A DNA stretch of 64,000 bases from Myxococcota bacterium. Its GTDB lineage: Bacteria; Myxococcota_A; Bradymonadia; UBA7976; UBA1532. This document shows positions 9,472 to 18,700 of this stretch, one piece after another. The translations under genes were made by a program, and so were the position numbers. Positions within the stretch are counted from its first letter, which is position 1. Each line of letters opens with the position of its first letter. The DNA is taken from contig JAKLJY010000018.1 of the NCBI GenBank assembly GCA_023150895.1, forward strand, positions 24,676 to 88,675, given 5' to 3'. The notes under the pieces were generated by a model that saw only the letters and a program-made list of their open reading frames with translations, was not told where the DNA came from and made no database searches.

Positions 9472-10155
9472 TCAATCGGGGTCGCGGTCACCCGACCAGA
9501 ACGTGAAGATGAAACTCCCGTTGTCCGACCGTAGCCCGACCGGTCCGTCAATCCCGGCGAAAACCTCGGGGACCTCGCCGCTCCAGACCGGAACGCCGTC
9601 CGCGAACACCGAGATCCTCCGGTCGCCCTCGGCGTCCGTGGTGACTTGCGCCTCGAGCCGGTGCATACTGTGGTCCCGGCCGGTCAGGAGACCGGCATCT
9701 TCGAGGGCGACGGTGCCGAGAGACTCATATCCGCGGTTCTCGCACTCGGTGGATTCGTCCAGGCCTGGATTTTGCTTCTTCAAGACGACGATCTGCTCCT
9801 CCGGCCAGAACCGCCACATGACGTAGATCAGGTTGCATGGATCCCGTGCCAGCAGCTTCAGCCCGATCTGACGCCTGACCGACCCGGAAGCCAGCGGTAC
9901 CGTGATCCGGCTCTCGCCGCGGTATCGAAAACGCAGTTTCGCGGTGCGCGCGAGTCTCTCGCCGAACGCAACATGCTCGACCGCGCGCATCCGGGGGTCG
10001 ACCGTCGTGAAGTAGTTGGACGCTGTTCGCACGATTTCGCCGGCGGTGACCTCGAGCGCCGTGGCGTCGACCCACCTGAGTTCGTCGGCCCGAGCGGCCG
10101 GCGAGAGGGCGGACGCGAGCAGGGAGAGTGCAAGGGTCAGGCGACTCGTCTTCAT
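9472..10155 (-). CDS. Exported protein with a C-terminal concanavalin-like sandwich signature
   Basis: 227 residues from ATG 10155-10153; AAGGAG lies six bases upstream, and the frame upstream of it has no such site. Residues 1-22 are a Sec signal peptide ending at ARA-DEL. No enzyme motif is recognised. The end of the protein (ISVFADGVPVWSGEV, then GPVGLRSDNGSFIFTFW) resembles the final strands of LamG/concanavalin-like domains that report on carbohydrate or surface binding; this is a fold guess only. Three Cys (DPCN, STECEN) are present in the middle. A good sigma-54 type promoter lies 61 bases upstream (10217-10232), so expression is likely controlled by an enhancer-binding activator. It is divergent from the methyltransferase operon at 10437. 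Confidence 0.75.
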   Translation of the reverse strand: MKTSRLTLALSLLASALSPAARADELRWVDATALEVTAGEIVRTASNYFTTVDPRMRAVEHVAFGERLARTAKLRFRYRGESRITVPLASGSVRRQIGLKLLARDPCNLIYVMWRFWPEEQIVVLKKQNPGLDESTECENRGYESLGTVALEDAGLLTGRDHSMHRLEAQVTTDAEGDRRISVFADGVPVWSGEVPEVFAGIDGPVGLRSDNGSFIFTFWSGDRDPD

Positions 10156-10216
10156 GGTGGTCTCCTTCGGGTGATCGCGGATGTGTGAACGTGGGACTCT
10201 GTGACGCGTGTGGGCT

Positions 10217-10232
10217 TGCAGCGATCGTGCCA
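10217..10232 (-). promoter_or_regulatory. Sigma-54 (-24/-12) promoter for 9472-10155
   Basis: On the minus strand the site reads TGGCACGATCGCTGCA. It matches the consensus TGGCAC-N5-TTGC with exact GG-N10-GC spacing and only the first T of the -12 box changed to C. It lies 61 bases before the ATG of the exported protein. Confidence 0.65.
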
Positions 10233-10292
10233 CAGCGGAGGCGAGGCACCTCGGCCCGGCAAACCGCGCGCGGTGTTCACGCGGCGGCACAT

Positions 10293-10311
10293 GGACGCGC
10301 GCAACGCGTCC
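10293..10311. repeat. 7-bp inverted repeat in divergent intergenic region
   Basis: GGACGCG-CGCAA-CGCGTCC is a perfect inverted repeat about 138 bases upstream of the exported-protein gene and 47 bases upstream of the -35 box of the methyltransferase promoter. A related GGACGC-ACGC-GCGTCC element occurs upstream of both giant lipoproteins (near 7418 and 26426). It could be a regulator-binding site shared by these surface genes; inferred only. Confidence 0.35.
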
Positions 10312-10357
10312 GTGAGTGACGCGTGGAGTCTCTCCTTCGGACGCGGGTGGATGTCGA

Positions 10358-10386
10358 TTGACTGATCCGGGTCGCAGGGTTCTAAT
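10358..10386 (+). promoter_or_regulatory. Sigma-70-like promoter for methyltransferase/deacetylase pair
   Basis: TTGACT (10358-10363), a 17-bp spacer and TCTAAT (10381-10386) match the vegetative consensus at five of six bases in each box. The predicted start near 10393 leaves a 45-base leader before ATG 10437. Confidence 0.65.
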
Positions 10387-10436
10387 GGCCTTCGTCTGCC
10401 GGGTCGGTCGGCGAGTCTTGTCCGCGAAAGGCCTTC

Positions 10437-11243
10437 ATGTCCCAACTCTTCAATGTCGACACGGCGGCACTGGCGCAGCGCGAAGCCCTGAACCACGGCG
10501 CAGCGCAACACGACCTCGAAGCCTGGATCCGCGAAAACGTTCATCTCGCGGCGGGACACCGAGTGCTCGATCTGGGCTGCGGTCGCGGGAAGCAGGTCTT
10601 CGCCTTCGCCCCGCTCGTAATGCCGGGGGGCTCGATCGTGGGCCTGGACGTCTCCCCCGAGGCCGCGATGGAAGTACGGCGCCGCGTGGCGCGCGAGGAC
10701 CTGCGGCACATCGAGATGATCGAGTGCGGACTCGACGACTGTGTCGAGCGGCTGAAAGGGCGTGTCTTCGACCGCATCCTGTCCACCTATGCCATCTACT
10801 ACTCGCAAGACATGGTCTCCCTGATGCTCGGCTTGCGACTCCGTCTCGCGCCGGGCGGCGTGGCCCTCTACAGCGGATTCGGACGCGGATCCAATCGTGA
10901 GATCAACGAGATCATCCGGCACGTGGCGGCCGGTCGGACGCCGGGGGGCGCCAATCCAGACGCGAACCTCACCGCCGACCGAGCGGTCGATCCCGTCGAG
11001 GATTTCATCACTCCGGGGGAGATCGACCGGCTCGCGGATGCCTACACGAGCGTCCGGATCGTGCGGCTCGAGAATCGGATGACTTTCGCCTCGGTTGAAG
11101 ACGTCATGCGGTGGTGGGCGCACCACAACTCGTACCGTCCCGAGCTGGCCACGAGGGTGCGAGCAGGTGTGGCGTCGGTCGTGGAGCACGCTGGGGCCTT
11201 CACGCTGTCCAAGCACGTTCTGGGGGTGCTCGTCCATGCCTGA
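10437..11243 (+). CDS. SAM-dependent class I methyltransferase
   Basis: 268 residues from ATG 10437. VLDLGCGRGKQ at about residue 43 is the glycine-rich SAM-binding motif I, followed by IVGLDVSPEA (acidic ribose-binding position) and a post-motif region ending APGGVALYSGFGR, the usual order of Methyltransf_11/25 proteins. No membrane segment. The next gene, a polysaccharide-deacetylase-like protein, begins inside the last eight bases (ATGCCTGA overlap), so the two are translationally coupled and probably act on the same small molecule or glycan; the substrate cannot be told from sequence. A good vegetative promoter precedes the gene, unlike its sigma-54 type neighbours. Confidence 0.85.
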   Translation: MSQLFNVDTAALAQREALNHGAAQHDLEAWIRENVHLAAGHRVLDLGCGRGKQVFAFAPLVMPGGSIVGLDVSPEAAMEVRRRVAREDLRHIEMIECGLDDCVERLKGRVFDRILSTYAIYYSQDMVSLMLGLRLRLAPGGVALYSGFGRGSNREINEIIRHVAAGRTPGGANPDANLTADRAVDPVEDFITPGEIDRLADAYTSVRIVRLENRMTFASVEDVMRWWAHHNSYRPELATRVRAGVASVVEHAGAFTLSKHVLGVLVHA

Positions 11244-12036
11244 CGCCGACCCTGCTGAAACCGACGCATCCGGGTTGTTCCGCCGATTCGACTTTTCGAC
11301 GTATGGACGCCTGCTCGACCACCTCGCCGCACATGGGCGCAACGTCCGGCTGTGCGATCTGGCCGACCACCCGTGGCCCGCACGCTTCTTCATCTTGCGC
11401 CACGATGTCGATTTTTGCCCCGACGCCGCGCTGCGCATGGCGGCATTCGAGCAGTCGCGCGGGATCCGGGCGACGTATTTCCTTCTGTTCGGGGGGAGGC
11501 ACTACAACCTCCTCGCGGCCGAATACTGTGGCGTGCCGGCACGGCTCGCCGCGATGGGACACGAGGTCGGGCTCCACTACGACGTGGCCTCGCTGTCCCC
11601 GCCGGATGCCGGAACGCAGTCCCGCGAGCGGGCGCTGCACGCTCAGGCCGAGCTGCTCGCCGTGCTGGCGGGCGTGCCGGTGCGCTCGATCGCGATGCAC
11701 AACCCGTCCGAGCGTGGCGAGGATCCGTTCCGCGCGGACCCGAGCTTCCTGAACGCCTACGGCGACCGCTTCGCCCGGGAGATCGTGTACGCGTCCGATT
11801 CCGCGGGGGCCTGGCGTGATGCCGCAGTCGCCGCGCTCTCGGAGCGGGCGCCACCGGACCGCATGCAGATGCTGATTCATCCCTTCTTCTGGGCGGATCG
11901 GCACGCGGATCGGGAGGAGCGAATGCGGGTGTTCACCGAGCAGCGGGCGGCCGAGCTTGCCGCGCGTGCGGCCGCTGCACGGGCCTCCTGGGCGCGCCAC
12001 GTGGGCGTGCGGGAGCATGACGCGCGGCGGCCATGA
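11236..12036 (+). CDS. Polysaccharide deacetylase-like (NodB-fold) protein
   Basis: 266 residues from ATG 11236, which overlaps the stop of the methyltransferase. FILRHDVDF near residue 45 gives the Asp-Asp pair, GHEVGLHYD near residue 110 and MLIHPFFW near residue 217 give later histidines expected in WbmS-like polysaccharide deacetylases (NodB-like TIM-barrel hydrolases that remove N-acetyl groups from sugars using a metal). No signal peptide is seen, so it is likely cytosolic, acting on a lipid- or nucleotide-linked sugar rather than on wall polymer. The Ala/Arg-rich end may be helical. Metal-ligand assignment is by eye and deserves a structural check. Confidence 0.75.
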   Translation: MPDADPAETDASGLFRRFDFSTYGRLLDHLAAHGRNVRLCDLADHPWPARFFILRHDVDFCPDAALRMAAFEQSRGIRATYFLLFGGRHYNLLAAEYCGVPARLAAMGHEVGLHYDVASLSPPDAGTQSRERALHAQAELLAVLAGVPVRSIAMHNPSERGEDPFRADPSFLNAYGDRFAREIVYASDSAGAWRDAAVAALSERAPPDRMQMLIHPFFWADRHADREERMRVFTEQRAAELAARAAAARASWARHVGVREHDARRP

Positions 12037-12079
12037 TGATCCCTGGCCGACGGCGAAGTGGCACTCAGGGACGTCGCGA

Positions 12080-12985
12080 TTAGCCCCCGTCGATGTGACC
12101 TTTCTCTCCGTCGCCGGCCCGGATGGCCTCGAGATCGACGACGCTCGCGTCCTCACCCGTCAGCCAGGCGTCGAGCAGCGAGGCCGACCAGACGAGTCCG
12201 AGCCCGACGAGGGCGATGTTGGTCCGTTGGTGGTGTGTGTTCGCGTCGTCCCGCCGGGAGACGGTGCCGGGCTGGTTCCGATGGTAGTCATCGGTCGCCG
12301 CCGCACCGAGGGAGGCGGAGGCGACCGCGCCTGCCGCGAGGCCGGCGAACACGGCGATGTAAGTCACTCCACGGGTGACATCCCCGTTGTAGAGCTGACC
12401 CCACCCCGGGAATGCGGCGGATCGCAGCGCGGCACCGCTCCGGGAGCGGACTTCGACCACATCCTCGCTGAGCGCGACGAGCCCCTCTTTCGGGAGGTCC
12501 TGGTCGGCAGCGACCAGAATCTGTCCGGTTTCCGCGTCGACCACCCTGGCCGTCACGATGTAGCTCGGGCCGGCGCCCACGACGCTTCCGAGGACGACCG
12601 ACGTCGCCCCCAGGAGCTTGCCGACGGACGCCGCGCCCTCCGCCGACAGCTCACCTCGCTCACCCCGCCTCAGCTCCGAAACGACGGCGTCCAACCGGTC
12701 ACGTTCGACGAGCAGGACCCGCGGTTCGAGCACCAGGCGCGAGGAGAGGAGTTCCGCGCTGAGGCGTCCGAGCGAGTGCGCCTCGGCCGCAGCCTCGGGC
12801 TCCTCGAACGGGAGCACGGCTAACCGCAGGTGGCCGCCCCCCTTCGCCAACGCGGCGCCGAGCTTGCCCGCGAGTCGCTTGATGCCCGCCTGGACAGCCG
12901 TCGGACGGGCTGGGATGGCTTCCGCGGCCTGCCCGACCGGAAGGGTCGAGGCCGACACCGCAAAACCAATGGAAACGAGGCGCAT
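12080..12985 (-). CDS. FlgO/CsgG-like exported protein with C-terminal membrane segments
   Basis: 301 residues from ATG 12985-12983, preceded by AAGGGAAAAGAG. A weak signal peptide is followed (residues 50-165) by a fold typical of FlgO/CsgG/TolB-N-like proteins: LRLAVLPFEE, RVLLVERDRLDAVVSEL, KLLGATSVVLGSVV and YIVTARVVDAETGQIL. The second half has AFPGWGQLYNGD (the signature found before the paired helices of DUF5683-type membrane proteins) and two hydrophobic helices (about 195-215 and 252-270). It may be a membrane-linked periplasmic accessory of an export or envelope system. It lies 64 bases downstream of the 13050-14510 gene on the same strand and is likely co-transcribed from the sigma-54 type promoter at 14563. 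Confidence 0.75.
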   Translation of the reverse strand: MRLVSIGFAVSASTLPVGQAAEAIPARPTAVQAGIKRLAGKLGAALAKGGGHLRLAVLPFEEPEAAAEAHSLGRLSAELLSSRLVLEPRVLLVERDRLDAVVSELRRGERGELSAEGAASVGKLLGATSVVLGSVVGAGPSYIVTARVVDAETGQILVAADQDLPKEGLVALSEDVVEVRSRSGAALRSAAFPGWGQLYNGDVTRGVTYIAVFAGLAAGAVASASLGAAATDDYHRNQPGTVSRRDDANTHHQRTNIALVGLGLVWSASLLDAWLTGEDASVVDLEAIRAGDGEKGHIDGG

Positions 12986-13049
12986 CTCTTTTCCCTTTCA
13001 TCTTCCCGGAGCGGCCCGCCTCCGAACGATTGAGCCGCGGCCGTCGCGG

Positions 13050-14510
13050 TCAGAGTCTGCGAATCGGCGGTGTCAGGCTCCGGCAAAGGCTGATTGCGCT
13101 GCCGACGATGGTCGCCACCGACCGGGTCGCCGGGCCCGAGATGTAGTCCACCGGAACGGCCAGTCCATCCATGCGCAAGGCGGCGCTCGCCAGGGTGTCG
13201 CATGCCTGCTGGTGTGAGCCGGCCTGCCAACGGAGGTTCGCCAGGATGAAGAGCGAGTCGAGCTGGGTCAGCCGTTGGGCGGGCTCCGCCCCGGTGCCCG
13301 TGCCCGAGAGCGTGCGTCGAGCGAGGGCGTCGGCGATCGTGGCCCGGATCGCGATGATCCAATCGGGGACGGACCGGGGGGGGTCCACGTGGGCGAGCAA
13401 TCGGACCTCGACCTCAGGGAAGTAGAGGTCGTCCGTCTCGACGACGAGGGTGCTGGAGGCCGCCCCGATCAGGCGGGAAGGAGACGTCACCTCGAACTCG
13501 ATGGACTCATCGGGCGCGAGGACCGCGGGGAAGCGTGCGGTGGTCGCGAGCCGGAAGGTCTCCCCGCTGCCCCGCACCAGGCGCAGGCCATGGACGGTCA
13601 GGGGCGCATTGCCCCGGTTGAAGACGTACCTTGATGAGCGCTCCGGTTGATTGTACGCAACCGTTCCGAAGTCCAGGCGCTCCGAGACCCGCACCATCGG
13701 AATGTCATCGTCCACCTCAAGGACACCGTCGATGATGGGGTACAGGGCGAAGGCCTCCGGCGTGGCGCCATCCTGATCGACGGGATGAGAGGATGTGGCG
13801 AAGAAGCGGGCCGAGAGCGGCATCTCGCTGTCAGGCGTGACGAGTCCCTCTGCGACGAGGGAAATCGGTTCGGGCTCACCGAGAAGGGCGCGCTGCCAGT
13901 CGATGACGAAGTGGAGTTCCGCGTTCAGGTATCGGGCGACGGGGACGAATCGACCATCCCGATCCTCGATCACGATGAGTTCGCCGCCGCGGTAGATTCG
14001 GTGCTCGAGGTAGAGCGAATCCGGCCGCGCACCGACCTCGGCCCGCGCGGGTTCGAAGTAGAAGTCCGCCGGCGAATCGATATCGAGATGGAACCCAGAA
14101 AAGGCCAGGTGCAGGTCTCCTGAGAAGGGAACCAGGTCGAGGTCGCGAGCGTCCCCCGACGCGCCGAACGGCGGCGCCAACGTGTCGGTCGGGCGCTCCT
14201 CTCCCGTGCCGAAATCGTACAAGCCGACCGACGTGATCTGCGTGTAGATGAAGTCGAACTCCGACGCGAAAGGGTGTGCCGGTTGACCCGTGGCGTCCCG
14301 CGTGGGCTGCCCGGCGGTATCGAAGGGGACGGCCACCTCGATCGGTACGGCATCGTGGGCCAACGCGCCCTGACTCTGCGAGGGCCGTGCATCGTCGGTG
14401 GGGCCGTCGAAATCGACCTCGTCTGCGGACGCCGGCAGAGCTGCGAGCATGCCGGTGAGGAGAGTGGCGACGGCCAGAAGCTCGGACTGTGATTGGGCGC
14501 GCACGGGCAT
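13050..14510 (-). CDS. Exported protein with ASH/Ig-like domain
   Basis: 486 residues from ATG 14510-14508; AGGAG lies five bases upstream, which fixes this start over longer options. A Sec signal peptide ends near PASA-DEV. Residues 35-270 are unrecognised beta-rich sequence. Residues of about 270-385 contain RLDFGTVAYNQPERSSRYVF and FRLATTARFPAVLAPDESIE, which match the Ig-like ASPM/SPD2/Hydin (ASH) fold with its phrase of a base value exceeded by a normal added strand. The C-terminal 90 residues are helical with the DSLFILANLRWQAGSHQQAC stretch. No catalytic residues seen. Probably a periplasmic or surface binding protein. A strong sigma-54 type promoter is 52 bases upstream. Confidence 0.75.
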   Translation of the reverse strand: MPVRAQSQSELLAVATLLTGMLAALPASADEVDFDGPTDDARPSQSQGALAHDAVPIEVAVPFDTAGQPTRDATGQPAHPFASEFDFIYTQITSVGLYDFGTGEERPTDTLAPPFGASGDARDLDLVPFSGDLHLAFSGFHLDIDSPADFYFEPARAEVGARPDSLYLEHRIYRGGELIVIEDRDGRFVPVARYLNAELHFVIDWQRALLGEPEPISLVAEGLVTPDSEMPLSARFFATSSHPVDQDGATPEAFALYPIIDGVLEVDDDIPMVRVSERLDFGTVAYNQPERSSRYVFNRGNAPLTVHGLRLVRGSGETFRLATTARFPAVLAPDESIEFEVTSPSRLIGAASSTLVVETDDLYFPEVEVRLLAHVDPPRSVPDWIIAIRATIADALARRTLSGTGTGAEPAQRLTQLDSLFILANLRWQAGSHQQACDTLASAALRMDGLAVPVDYISGPATRSVATIVGSAISLCRSLTPPIRRL

Positions 14511-14562
14511 GGCTCCTGTTTCGGTGGTTTCGGAGTGACGTACTGTCGTGGCATCCTCGCTT

Positions 14563-14578
14563 TGCACCCGCCGTGCCA
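14563..14578 (-). promoter_or_regulatory. Sigma-54 (-24/-12) promoter for 13050-14510
   Basis: On the minus strand the site reads TGGCACGGCGGGTGCA: a perfect -24 box, GG-N10-GC spacing and one mismatch in the -12 box. The distance to the ATG is 52 bases. The downstream gene 12080-12985 may share it. Confidence 0.7.
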
Positions 14579-14795
14579 GCACCCGTGAGTTCGTGGACGG
14601 GACCGCATGCCTCCGAGGTGAACGCGCCGCACTAAGCAATCTGGCAGGCGTTCCTCGACCCGCCCCGTCGGGCGTCGTCGTGAAGGCCTGACTGCCGCGT
14701 CGAATCGGGACGCAGGCCGCCTCAGAAAGCGACGTGGGCACGGCGACGCCGGTCTTCCGGCGATCTGGGCATCTCGGCGGTCGAAGGCGGGCGTG

Positions 14796-17700
14796 TCACG
14801 GCACGACGACGAGCGCCGTGGCGCTCTCGACCCGAGGCTGGATGGGCGTGGGGTCGAGGACGAGGAGGGCGTCGTCATGGCCGAGGTCATAGCGGACGAC
14901 GTGGCCTGCGCTTCCGAACGCGACGAACGCGGAGCGTCGGTCTTGTGTGACGGCCAGCCGGCGGGGATTGACGAAGGGCAACTCGGCAAACTGCCTGATG
15001 CGAGGCTCGCCCGCTCCGTCCCATACGACGCCGTACAGGGCGCCGCAGTTTGTGTTCTGCTGCAGACACGTCGGCCCCAAACGCCTCGAGCGCGCGGTCG
15101 TGACGTACGCGCGAACGCCATCGCCCTCTCTCACCACGGCGACGTCCGTCGGCTCGTCCCAGTCGTCGATTTGCTGTTGACCCGGCTGCTCGCTCGGATT
15201 GACGCCTCGCAATTCGGCACCCGATGCCCGGATGAAGGTGAGCCGGCCGCCGCTCCCCGTGTTCTCCGGCCCGTCATCCGGCCGAGCGGTCACGAGCGCC
15301 GCGAAGGCGCGGTCGCGTGTGCGCGCGATGCGGTGCATCTGCTGCCACTCGTCTCCGGCGAACGGGATCAACGAGAGGGGATCCGTGGCCGGGTTCGCGT
15401 CCGCAAGCCTGGCGAGGTCGACGAAGGCCAGGCGGCTCTCGGGACAGTCCCGTGCGTCTCCCGGCATGGTGGCCAGAACGAAGGGGCCGTCGTCGCCACC
15501 GAGCACGACGACATCACTCGCCCCGACCGGAATCTCCACCTCGGCAACGACTCGCAATGGATCCAACGCGACGAGGCTGACCATGCCAGGGCCGCAAGGA
15601 GCACCGCCGACGCCGTGTGCCACCACCAGTTGTCCGTCGGGCGTCGTGTCCAACGCGAATGGTCCAGCCAAGCGGGGGATTTGCGGATCGGCGGGCTGAT
15701 CGCCCCACGACAGCGACTCTGAATCGACACATGTTGCAGAGTCGATTCGGCGAAGTCGCCGGTCGAATGGCGAAGCGATCAGGAAGTCGCCGTCTGGAAG
15801 GGCGAGAAGGTCCGTGACCAGGCGCCCCCCCACATCGAAGGCCATTCCGTTCGCGCACACGGCTCTCTCGACGAAGGGTTGCGTCGCCTCGAAAGCGACG
15901 ATGGAGGCCGCACCTCGAGGGAGGCCCCAGACGCTCATCGGCGGGGTCAGCGTGACGAGGCGGTCCTCACCGGCGGCGAGCTCAAAGGGCTCGATGCGAC
16001 CGCTGGAGACCAACTGGCCGTCTGCGTTCAGTGCACGCCAGCCGAGCTCCACGTGCCGTGCGGCCGGGACGGTGAGTACGGCCTCGTCGGCCACTCTGAT
16101 GTCTCGCAGGCGAGCGTCCTCCGAGGGTGCCATCACTTCATAGGGGTCCCGGATCGTCACGTCCAGCCGCATGGACGCCCCGCCGAAGGCGACGGACCCG
16201 CCCAGCACTTTCACATGCACGTCCCCGGAAGCCACGAGGTTCTGCAGGTCGGCTCCGGACCAGACGAGACCCTCGCGGTCACCCTCGGGGGGCAGATCGG
16301 CGTCGTAAAGTTCACCGAATGCCGCCAGGGCCGAGGCCGACGAAACACGCCCGCTCAGATCGATCCATTCGCGTCTCGTGCCGTCCAGGAGGGGGGCAGT
16401 CGTCAGCAGGCCGCGGGGCCAACCCTCTCGCGCATCGTCGCCGAAGTAGGCCAGATCGCCCAGCGGCACCCCGTCGCCGTTCAGATCGAGCCCGCTGGCC
16501 ATCGGGTCGACGTGGTCGACGCGCGTAGTGCCCATGACGGTCGGGAAAGTGAGCAGCACCGTGTCGCGGAGCCGGCGGAAGTCCCTCATGTCAATCCGAC
16601 CGTCGGGCACGAGTTCAACCGTGAGATCTGCGAGGGGCGTACCGTCTGGTCCGTAGCTGACGCGCGTGAACCCATCGGCCGTCTCATCGTTCACGTCGGC
16701 CATCGCACGTCGGTAGCGTCGGTTCCCGTTCATGACGTCCAGCCCTTGCGTGGCCAGCAGCATGTTGACCGCGGTCGGCGTCTGGCTGCCCCCGCCCGCG
16801 ATTGGGTCCACGCCCCGGTCTACCGGCTCGATGGGAACAGCAAACGGCGGCTCGGTGAGCAGTCGGCGGAGCGTTGCATTCTCGAGACGCGGCTCCAGGG
16901 TCAGCAACCATGCGGCGACTCCGGTCACCATCGGGGCGGCGAACGAGGTGCCCTCCACGAGTTCCGTACTGGGGCCCGGGGCGAGAGTCGGGCCCCAGAT
17001 GAGCTCCCCGGGCGCGAAGACGCCGCCGCCGTTCACGTTGCTGAAGGCGGCTCGCTGGCCCCCTGTGCCCAGCGCCTCGACGACGAGAACATCCTCCTGA
17101 ACGCCGCCGGCCACGGCGGCCCAGGCCAGGGGACTCTCCCACATGGCGGGGAAGTCGCCCAGCCGGACTCCAAGCCGGCAGGCATCGGCCGGGCAACACA
17201 CATGGCCGCGCGAGGGGCAGTTCCACTGCTGGCGCGTGCCCGCTCCGAGGGCGTCGGAGCAGCGGGATGCGCTGACGCAATAGCCCGGTTCCGCGGCGGC
17301 CATGCAGCGTCCCTCGGGTGTGCCCGATGCATTCCCGGCGGCTACGATGAAGAGCGTCTGCGTGCCGCCCGCGTTACATTTGGCCACCAACGCTGCCGCC
17401 TGACGACCCGCGGCTGCAATGAGCTCCTGGATGTCCGCCGCACAGGACGACACGGCGGACTGACCGCTCGGGTCACACACACCCCGCGCCCCAGCGGGGT
17501 CGACCTGACACCATCGGTACCAGTTGTAGCCCTGGGAGACGTTGACGAGGCGCGCGGACACCGTGCATGCCTCGTGGAGCGCCTGTACCATGCCCGGCCA
17601 CGAAGCGTTCGAAGAGGCGTCGTTGGCGACGGTGACCCGGCCGAGACGCGCATGGGGCGCAATCCCAGGGGTGTACTGGTCGTTCCAGGTGGCGCCGATG

Positions 17701-18602
17701 ATGCCGGCGACGGTGAGACCGTGCGCATCGACGACCGGCCACGCGGGGGTCGGACCAGGTCCGAAGTCCCACACGAGGTCCGGGTGGTCGTGGAGTCCCG
17801 TGTCAGCCACCACCACGAGCGGACGCTGCACCACGGGCTGAGTTTCGAGCCACGGTATCAGGCCCCAGGCGGCGGGTGCACCGATGAATTGAAGGCCCCA
17901 GGTCAGGTCCTCCTCGACGTCGTCGAACGGCGTGGCGTCCAGATGCGGGAGATCAGGCCCGGGGGGAGGCATTGCCGGCCTCGGCGGCACCCAGGTCGGG
18001 GACAATGGCAGATCCAGCGCCGCCGCGACGACGGCGGGGTGCGCGCGCAGGCGCCGCCACGCCGAGTTGAGCGCCTCGGTCCCGGCATGCGGGTACCGGA
18101 GCAGGAGAATCCGAAAGTCGGCCAGTGAGCCCGCCAGCTCGGCCCCGCGGGCGACGTCGTTGACCGCCTCGACGGTCGCGTCGTCGCGGATGGTCACGGT
18201 GAGGTGATTGCGACCGGTCACCACCCCGAACTCCGGGTTCAGCACGTAGTCCTGTTCCCCGAACGGCGGCATGGGAATCACTGGCAGGTGCTCGACTGCA
18301 AGGTCGTCCGGTGGGGCGGGGAGAATCGGTTCCTGAACGCTCGCATCGGCTGGCGTAGAACCCGTCGCGTCCTGCGAATGGAGGCCCGCGTCCGACGGGC
18401 GGGTGACGGCCCCATCCGGCGGGGGCGAGCGACGTTGGTCCCGCTCGATGTCGCGAGCGTCGGTCGATGGATCGGCCTCTGACGTTCGCCGGGTGTCGAC
18501 GAACGCGTCGTGCGGTCCCGCCGGGGGGGTGTCCTGTCCGCGGTCACACGCCAGTGCGAGCAGTGCAGCCACGATAAGTCGTCCGTGGGGGCCGGTCTTC
18601 AT
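14796..18602 (-). CDS. Subtilisin-like (S8) serine protease lipoprotein with long C-terminal region
   Basis: 1268 residues from ATG 18602-18600. Residues 1-20 end in LLALACD, a lipobox, followed by a low-complexity acidic linker, so it should sit outside the cytoplasm on a lipid anchor. Residues of about 110-200 look like an inhibitor-type propeptide. The S8 triad is complete: VVVADTGLHDHPDL (Asp, near 265), DAHGLTVAGIIG (His, near 294) and GTSFAAPMVTG (Ser, near 552). A Cys-rich insertion lies between His and Ser. After the protease, GDGVPLGDLAYFGDD and DGRIDMRDFRRLRD look dockerin- or EF-hand-like, and the last 450 residues are beta-rich, consistent with a propeller. It starts 98 bases after giant lipoprotein B on the same strand, so the two may be co-expressed. 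Confidence 0.88.
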   Translation of the reverse strand: MKTGPHGRLIVAALLALACDRGQDTPPAGPHDAFVDTRRTSEADPSTDARDIERDQRRSPPPDGAVTRPSDAGLHSQDATGSTPADASVQEPILPAPPDDLAVEHLPVIPMPPFGEQDYVLNPEFGVVTGRNHLTVTIRDDATVEAVNDVARGAELAGSLADFRILLLRYPHAGTEALNSAWRRLRAHPAVVAAALDLPLSPTWVPPRPAMPPPGPDLPHLDATPFDDVEEDLTWGLQFIGAPAAWGLIPWLETQPVVQRPLVVVADTGLHDHPDLVWDFGPGPTPAWPVVDAHGLTVAGIIGATWNDQYTPGIAPHARLGRVTVANDASSNASWPGMVQALHEACTVSARLVNVSQGYNWYRWCQVDPAGARGVCDPSGQSAVSSCAADIQELIAAAGRQAAALVAKCNAGGTQTLFIVAAGNASGTPEGRCMAAAEPGYCVSASRCSDALGAGTRQQWNCPSRGHVCCPADACRLGVRLGDFPAMWESPLAWAAVAGGVQEDVLVVEALGTGGQRAAFSNVNGGGVFAPGELIWGPTLAPGPSTELVEGTSFAAPMVTGVAAWLLTLEPRLENATLRRLLTEPPFAVPIEPVDRGVDPIAGGGSQTPTAVNMLLATQGLDVMNGNRRYRRAMADVNDETADGFTRVSYGPDGTPLADLTVELVPDGRIDMRDFRRLRDTVLLTFPTVMGTTRVDHVDPMASGLDLNGDGVPLGDLAYFGDDAREGWPRGLLTTAPLLDGTRREWIDLSGRVSSASALAAFGELYDADLPPEGDREGLVWSGADLQNLVASGDVHVKVLGGSVAFGGASMRLDVTIRDPYEVMAPSEDARLRDIRVADEAVLTVPAARHVELGWRALNADGQLVSSGRIEPFELAAGEDRLVTLTPPMSVWGLPRGAASIVAFEATQPFVERAVCANGMAFDVGGRLVTDLLALPDGDFLIASPFDRRLRRIDSATCVDSESLSWGDQPADPQIPRLAGPFALDTTPDGQLVVAHGVGGAPCGPGMVSLVALDPLRVVAEVEIPVGASDVVVLGGDDGPFVLATMPGDARDCPESRLAFVDLARLADANPATDPLSLIPFAGDEWQQMHRIARTRDRAFAALVTARPDDGPENTGSGGRLTFIRASGAELRGVNPSEQPGQQQIDDWDEPTDVAVVREGDGVRAYVTTARSRRLGPTCLQQNTNCGALYGVVWDGAGEPRIRQFAELPFVNPRRLAVTQDRRSAFVAFGSAGHVVRYDLGHDDALLVLDPTPIQPRVESATALVVVP

Positions 18603-18700
18603 GGTTTCGACTCCGAGATTCCGCCCGCGGGGGAACGCGGCCGTTGAGCGCAGCGACATCCCGCGCGGCCCGATTCGATTGGGAGAAGGGGCATCGATGC

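Noticed and set aside
12040..12071. TCCCTG/CAGGGA pair between convergent genes as terminator
   Set aside because: Six-base arms around a 20-base loop and no T-run; likely by chance at this GC content.
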